The notes under the pieces were generated by a model, which saw only the letters and a list, made by a program, of their open reading frames with translations, did no database searches and was not told where the DNA came from. Below, in pieces: positions 60,880-64,000 of a stretch of DNA of 64,000 nucleotides. Source of the DNA: Cacajao melanocephalus (taxonomy: Eukaryota > Chordata > Mammalia > Primates > Pitheciidae); contig CAUYLG010071382.1 of assembly GCA_963573385.1 (NCBI GenBank), positions 58,869-122,868 of the forward strand. Direction: 5' to 3'. A program made the translations under genes and the position numbers. Each line of letters begins with the position of its first letter. Position 1 is the stretch's first letter.

Positions 60880-61072
60880 TCACTGTGGCCTAGTGGGGCT
60901 CTGGGTTAGGTGACCTGAATTGGAAACTGGAATCTTCCTTTAGAAGCTACATTTAGAACTACTTGAGCAAGTAAGTCAGCCTCCCATGCCTCAGTTTCAA
61001 CTTTTGCAATCTGAGGTGGATAACAGTATCTACTTTATTGACTTGTAGATTAAAGTAGAGAATGCAAATAAA
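60880..61072 (+). repeat. MIR SINE
   Basis: Sense MIR: CACTGTGGCCTAGTGGGG, AGCAAGTAAGTCAGCCTCCC, ATGCCTCAGTTTCAACTTTT. Confidence 0.65.
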
Positions 61073-61258
61073 GCAATGGTTCTCAAAGTTCAGCATGCAT
61101 CTATATCACCTGGAAGGTGACGATACCCATTACTGGGTACATCCTCCAGGTTTTTTATTCAATAGGTCTGAGGTAGAGTGAGAGAATCTGCTATCCTAAT
61201 GAGTCCTCAGGTAATGCTCACGTTGCCAGTCTGGCTTGGGAAAACACTGTTGTAAGAC
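61073..61258. repeat. MER5-type DNA transposon remnant
   Basis: AATGGTTCTCAAAGTTCAGC, ATCACCTGGAAGGTGACG, ATTCAATAGGTCTGAGGTAG and CAGTCTGGCTTGGGAAAACA follow MER5 order. Confidence 0.65.
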
Positions 61259-61724
61259 ATGTAGTATGGTGCCTGATATACAATGGGAACTCAATAGTGT
61301 TATTGTTTTATGATAAGCATCTTAATGGTGTACATCAGGAGAGCTTTTGCAAAAAAAAAAAAAAAAATCACACTTTATTAGAAATCTCTAGCCCATTTTC
61401 TCTAGCCCACATACTTTTGATAAATGTTTATGAGGCATCTACAAAGGGCAAAATACCCCTACTGTGTTGAGTGACGAGTTGTCCAAGTGGGTTTGAAGCA
61501 AGGTTTCAGAGCACTAAGCTACAATACCATAGTACTATTACCATCTGAAATATGTTTCACCATTTCAACTCTCCACGAAACATACAGAAAAATTAAAAAT
61601 CAGGTTTCTCTCCCATCTTTCATCTCCAATAGAAAGACTCTGCCTACAAATGATAAGTGGAAGGGACGTGAAAATAGATCTAGATTCCAGCCTTGGCTCT
61701 TTTATCAACTTCCTGAGATCACTG

Positions 61725-61921
61725 TGTGTGATGGGTAATTTTATGTGTCAACGTGACTGGGTTAAGGGATATCCAGATAGCTGGTAAAGCATTACTCTGG
61801 GTGTGTGTGTCAGGGTGTTTCTGGAAGAGATTGGCCTTTGAATCAGTAGTCTCAATAAAGAAGATACGCCCTCATCAACGTGGGCTGACATCCAATCACT
61901 TGAGGGCCTGACTAGACAGAG
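61725..61921 (+). repeat. MLT2-like (ERVL) LTR, 3'-truncated at the L1 junction
   Basis: GGTAATTTTATGTGTCAACG, TGACTGGGTTAAGGGATATC, GGGTGTTTCTGGAAGAGATT, TTGAATCAGTAGTCTCAATA, GTGGGCTGACATCCAATCAC. Ends abruptly where L1 begins. Confidence 0.7.
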
Positions 61922-64000
61922 GTTGATTCCAGGTCTTTGCTATTGTAAACAGTGTCGCAATGAACATACGTGTGCATGTGTCTTTATCATAGAATGATTT
62001 ATAATCCTTTGGCTATATACCCAGTAATGGGATTGCTGGGTCAAATGGAATTTCTATTTCTAGGTCCTTGAGGAAATGCCACACTGTCTTCCACAATGGT
62101 TGAACTAATTTACACTCCCACCAACAGTGTAAAAGTGTTCCTATTTCTCCACATCCTCTCCAGCATCTGTTGTCTCCAGATTTTTTAATGATCTCCGTTC
62201 TAACTGGTGTGAGATGGCATCTCAACGTGGTTTTGATTTGCATTTCTCTAATGACCAGTGATGATGAGCATTTTTTCATGTTTGCTGGCCTCATAAATGC
62301 CTTCTTTTGAAAAGTATCATGTCCTTCGCCCACTTTTTAATGGGTTTCTTTTTTTCTTGCATATCTGTTTTAGTTCTTTGTAGATTCTGGATATTAGCCC
62401 TTTGTCAGATGGGTAGATTGCAAAAATTTTTTCCCATTCTGTTGGCGGCCGATTCACTCTAATGACTGTTTCATTTGCTGTGCAGAAGCTCTGGAGTTTG
62501 ATTAGGTCCCATTTGTCTATTTTGGCTTTTGCTGCCAATGCTTTTGGTGTTTTAGTCATGAGGTCCTTGCCTATGCCTATCTCCTGAATAGTTTTGCCTA
62601 GGTATTTTTCTAGGGTTCTTATGGTGTTAGGCCTTATGTTTAAGTCTTTAATCCATCTGGAGTTAATTTTAGTGTAAGGTGTCAGGAAGGGGTCCAGTTT
62701 CTGCTTTCTGCACATGGCTAACCAGTTTTCCCAACATCATTTATTAAACAGGGGATCCTTTCCCCATTGCTAGTTTTCATCAGGTTTGTCAAAGATCAGA
62801 TTGTTGTAGATGTGTGGCATTGCCTCCGAGGCCTCTGTTCTGTTCCATTGGTCTATAGCTCTGTTTCAGTACCAGTACCATGTTGTTTTGATTACTGTAG
62901 CCTTGTAGTATAGTTTGAAGTCAGGTACCCTGATGCATCCAGCTTTGTTCTTTTTGCTTAGAATTGTCTTCGTTATGCGGGCTCTCTTTTGGTTCCACAT
63001 GAAATTTAAGGTGGTTTTTTCCAGTTCTGTGAAGAGGGTCATAGGTAGTTTGATGAGGATAGCATTGAATCTATAACTTACTTTGGGCAGTATGGCCATT
63101 TTCACAATATTGACTCTTCCTAACCATGAACATGGAATGTTTTTCCATCTGTTTGTGTCCCCTCTTATTTCCTTGAGCAGTGGTTTGTAGCTCTCCTTGA
63201 AGAGGTCTTTACATTCCTTGTTAGTTGTATTCCTAGGTATTTTATTCTCTTTGTAGCAATTGTAAATGGGAGTTTGCTCTTGATTTGGTTCTCTTTAAGT
63301 CTGTTATTGGTGTATAGGAATGCCTGTGATTTCTGCACAATGCTTTTGTATCCTGAGACTTTGCTGAAGTTGCTTATCAGTTTTAGGAGATTTTGGGCTG
63401 AGACGATGGGGTATTCTAAATATATAATCATGTCATCTGCAAATAGAGACAATTTGACTTCCTCCTTTCCTAATTGAATACCCTTTATTTCTTTTTCTTG
63501 CCTGATTGCCCTGGCTAGAACTTCCAATACTATATCGAATAGGAGTGGTGAGAGAGGGGATCCTTGTCTAGTGCCAGATTTCAAAGAGAATGCTTCCAGT
63601 TTTTGCCCATTCAGTATGATATTGGCTGTGGGCTTGTCGTAAATAGCTTTTATGATTTTGAGATATGTTCCATCAATACCTAGTTTATTGAGAGTTTTTA
63701 GCATAAAGATTGTTGAATTTTGTCAAAGGCCTTCTCTGCATCTATTGAGATAATCATGTGGTTTTTGTCTTTGGTTCCGTTTATGTGGTGGATTATGTTT
63801 ACAGACTTGCATATGTTGAACTAGCCTTGCATCCCTGGGATGAAACCTACTTGATCATTATGGATAAGCTTTTTGATGTGCTGTTGCAATTGGTTTGCCA
63901 GTATTTTATTGAAGATTTTTGCATCTATGTTCATCATGGATATTGGCCTGAAGTTTTCTTTTCTTGTTGAGTCTCTGCCGGGTTTTGGTATCAGGGTGAT
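61922..64000 (-). mobile_element. LINE-1 (primate type), ORF2 portion, defective, runs off the right edge
   Basis: Antisense L1 ORF2: the reverse-transcriptase region (63704-63165) includes [13 protein letters not shown] and the catalytic [10 protein letters not shown], followed by the C-terminal zinc-knuckle-like part ([18 protein letters not shown]) near 62.1-62.2 kb. It is dead: a frameshift lies near 63.2 kb, a stop follows WYWY near 62.87 kb, a stop sits near 62.01 kb after PLLGI, and there is a further shift near 62.32 kb. The end of ORF2, the 3' UTR and the poly(A) are missing at the left border. The 5' part lies beyond the window. Confidence 0.95.

Noticed and set aside
63165..63704. 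179-residue reverse transcriptase as a novel gene
   Set aside because: It is LINE-1 ORF2 with frameshifts and stops on both sides.

Overview
The window is primate genomic DNA, almost certainly human. It holds many Alu elements with intact target-site duplications, a primate-type LINE-1, MaLR and ERVL LTRs, MIR and L2 remnants, CA microsatellites and CpG islands. There is no bacterial gene organisation. Nearly all open frames lie in repeats or in GC-rich CpG islands and are not genes.

One protein-coding gene is recognisable. Coding exon 1 of the T-box transcription factor gene TBX15 lies on the minus strand at 26083-26287. Its 68 complete codons match the N-terminus of the long TBX15 isoform, including a Groucho-binding eh1-like motif and a basic nuclear-localisation stretch. 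It ends in a GTGAGT donor in phase 1. Transcription runs right to left, so 1-26082 is intron 1 (the rest of the gene lies beyond the left edge) and everything right of about 26.9 kb is 5' flank, toward WARS2 in the human map (1p12).

Layout. 1-18 kb: repeat-rich intron 1 (six of the nine Alus, with one more at 19.4 kb; MLT1 and MST/THE1 LTRs; MIRs; a mosaic local duplication at 7.6 and 9.1 kb). 18-27 kb: CpG-rich promoter-proximal intron and promoter, almost free of transposons. 27-47 kb: gene-less but CpG-island-studded upstream domain (islands near 31.6, 39 and 45-47 kb) with AT-rich, homeodomain-motif-rich stretches and possible CTCF sites, as expected of the regulatory domain of a developmental transcription factor. 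47-64 kb: ordinary intergenic DNA with a large L2 interrupted by three younger elements, an ERV LTR with visible TATA and poly(A) signals, and at the right edge a minus-strand LINE-1 ORF2 that lacks its 3' end.

Observations most worth a second look: a perfect 15-bp inverted repeat enclosing a smaller hairpin in the 45-47 kb CpG island; a TATA box next to the 31.5 kb CpG island, facing away from TBX15; a strong CTCF-like site at 42.3 kb; a T-box half-site palindrome inside TBX15's own first intron; and the LINE-1 without a 3' end. No wholly new system could be demonstrated from sequence alone.
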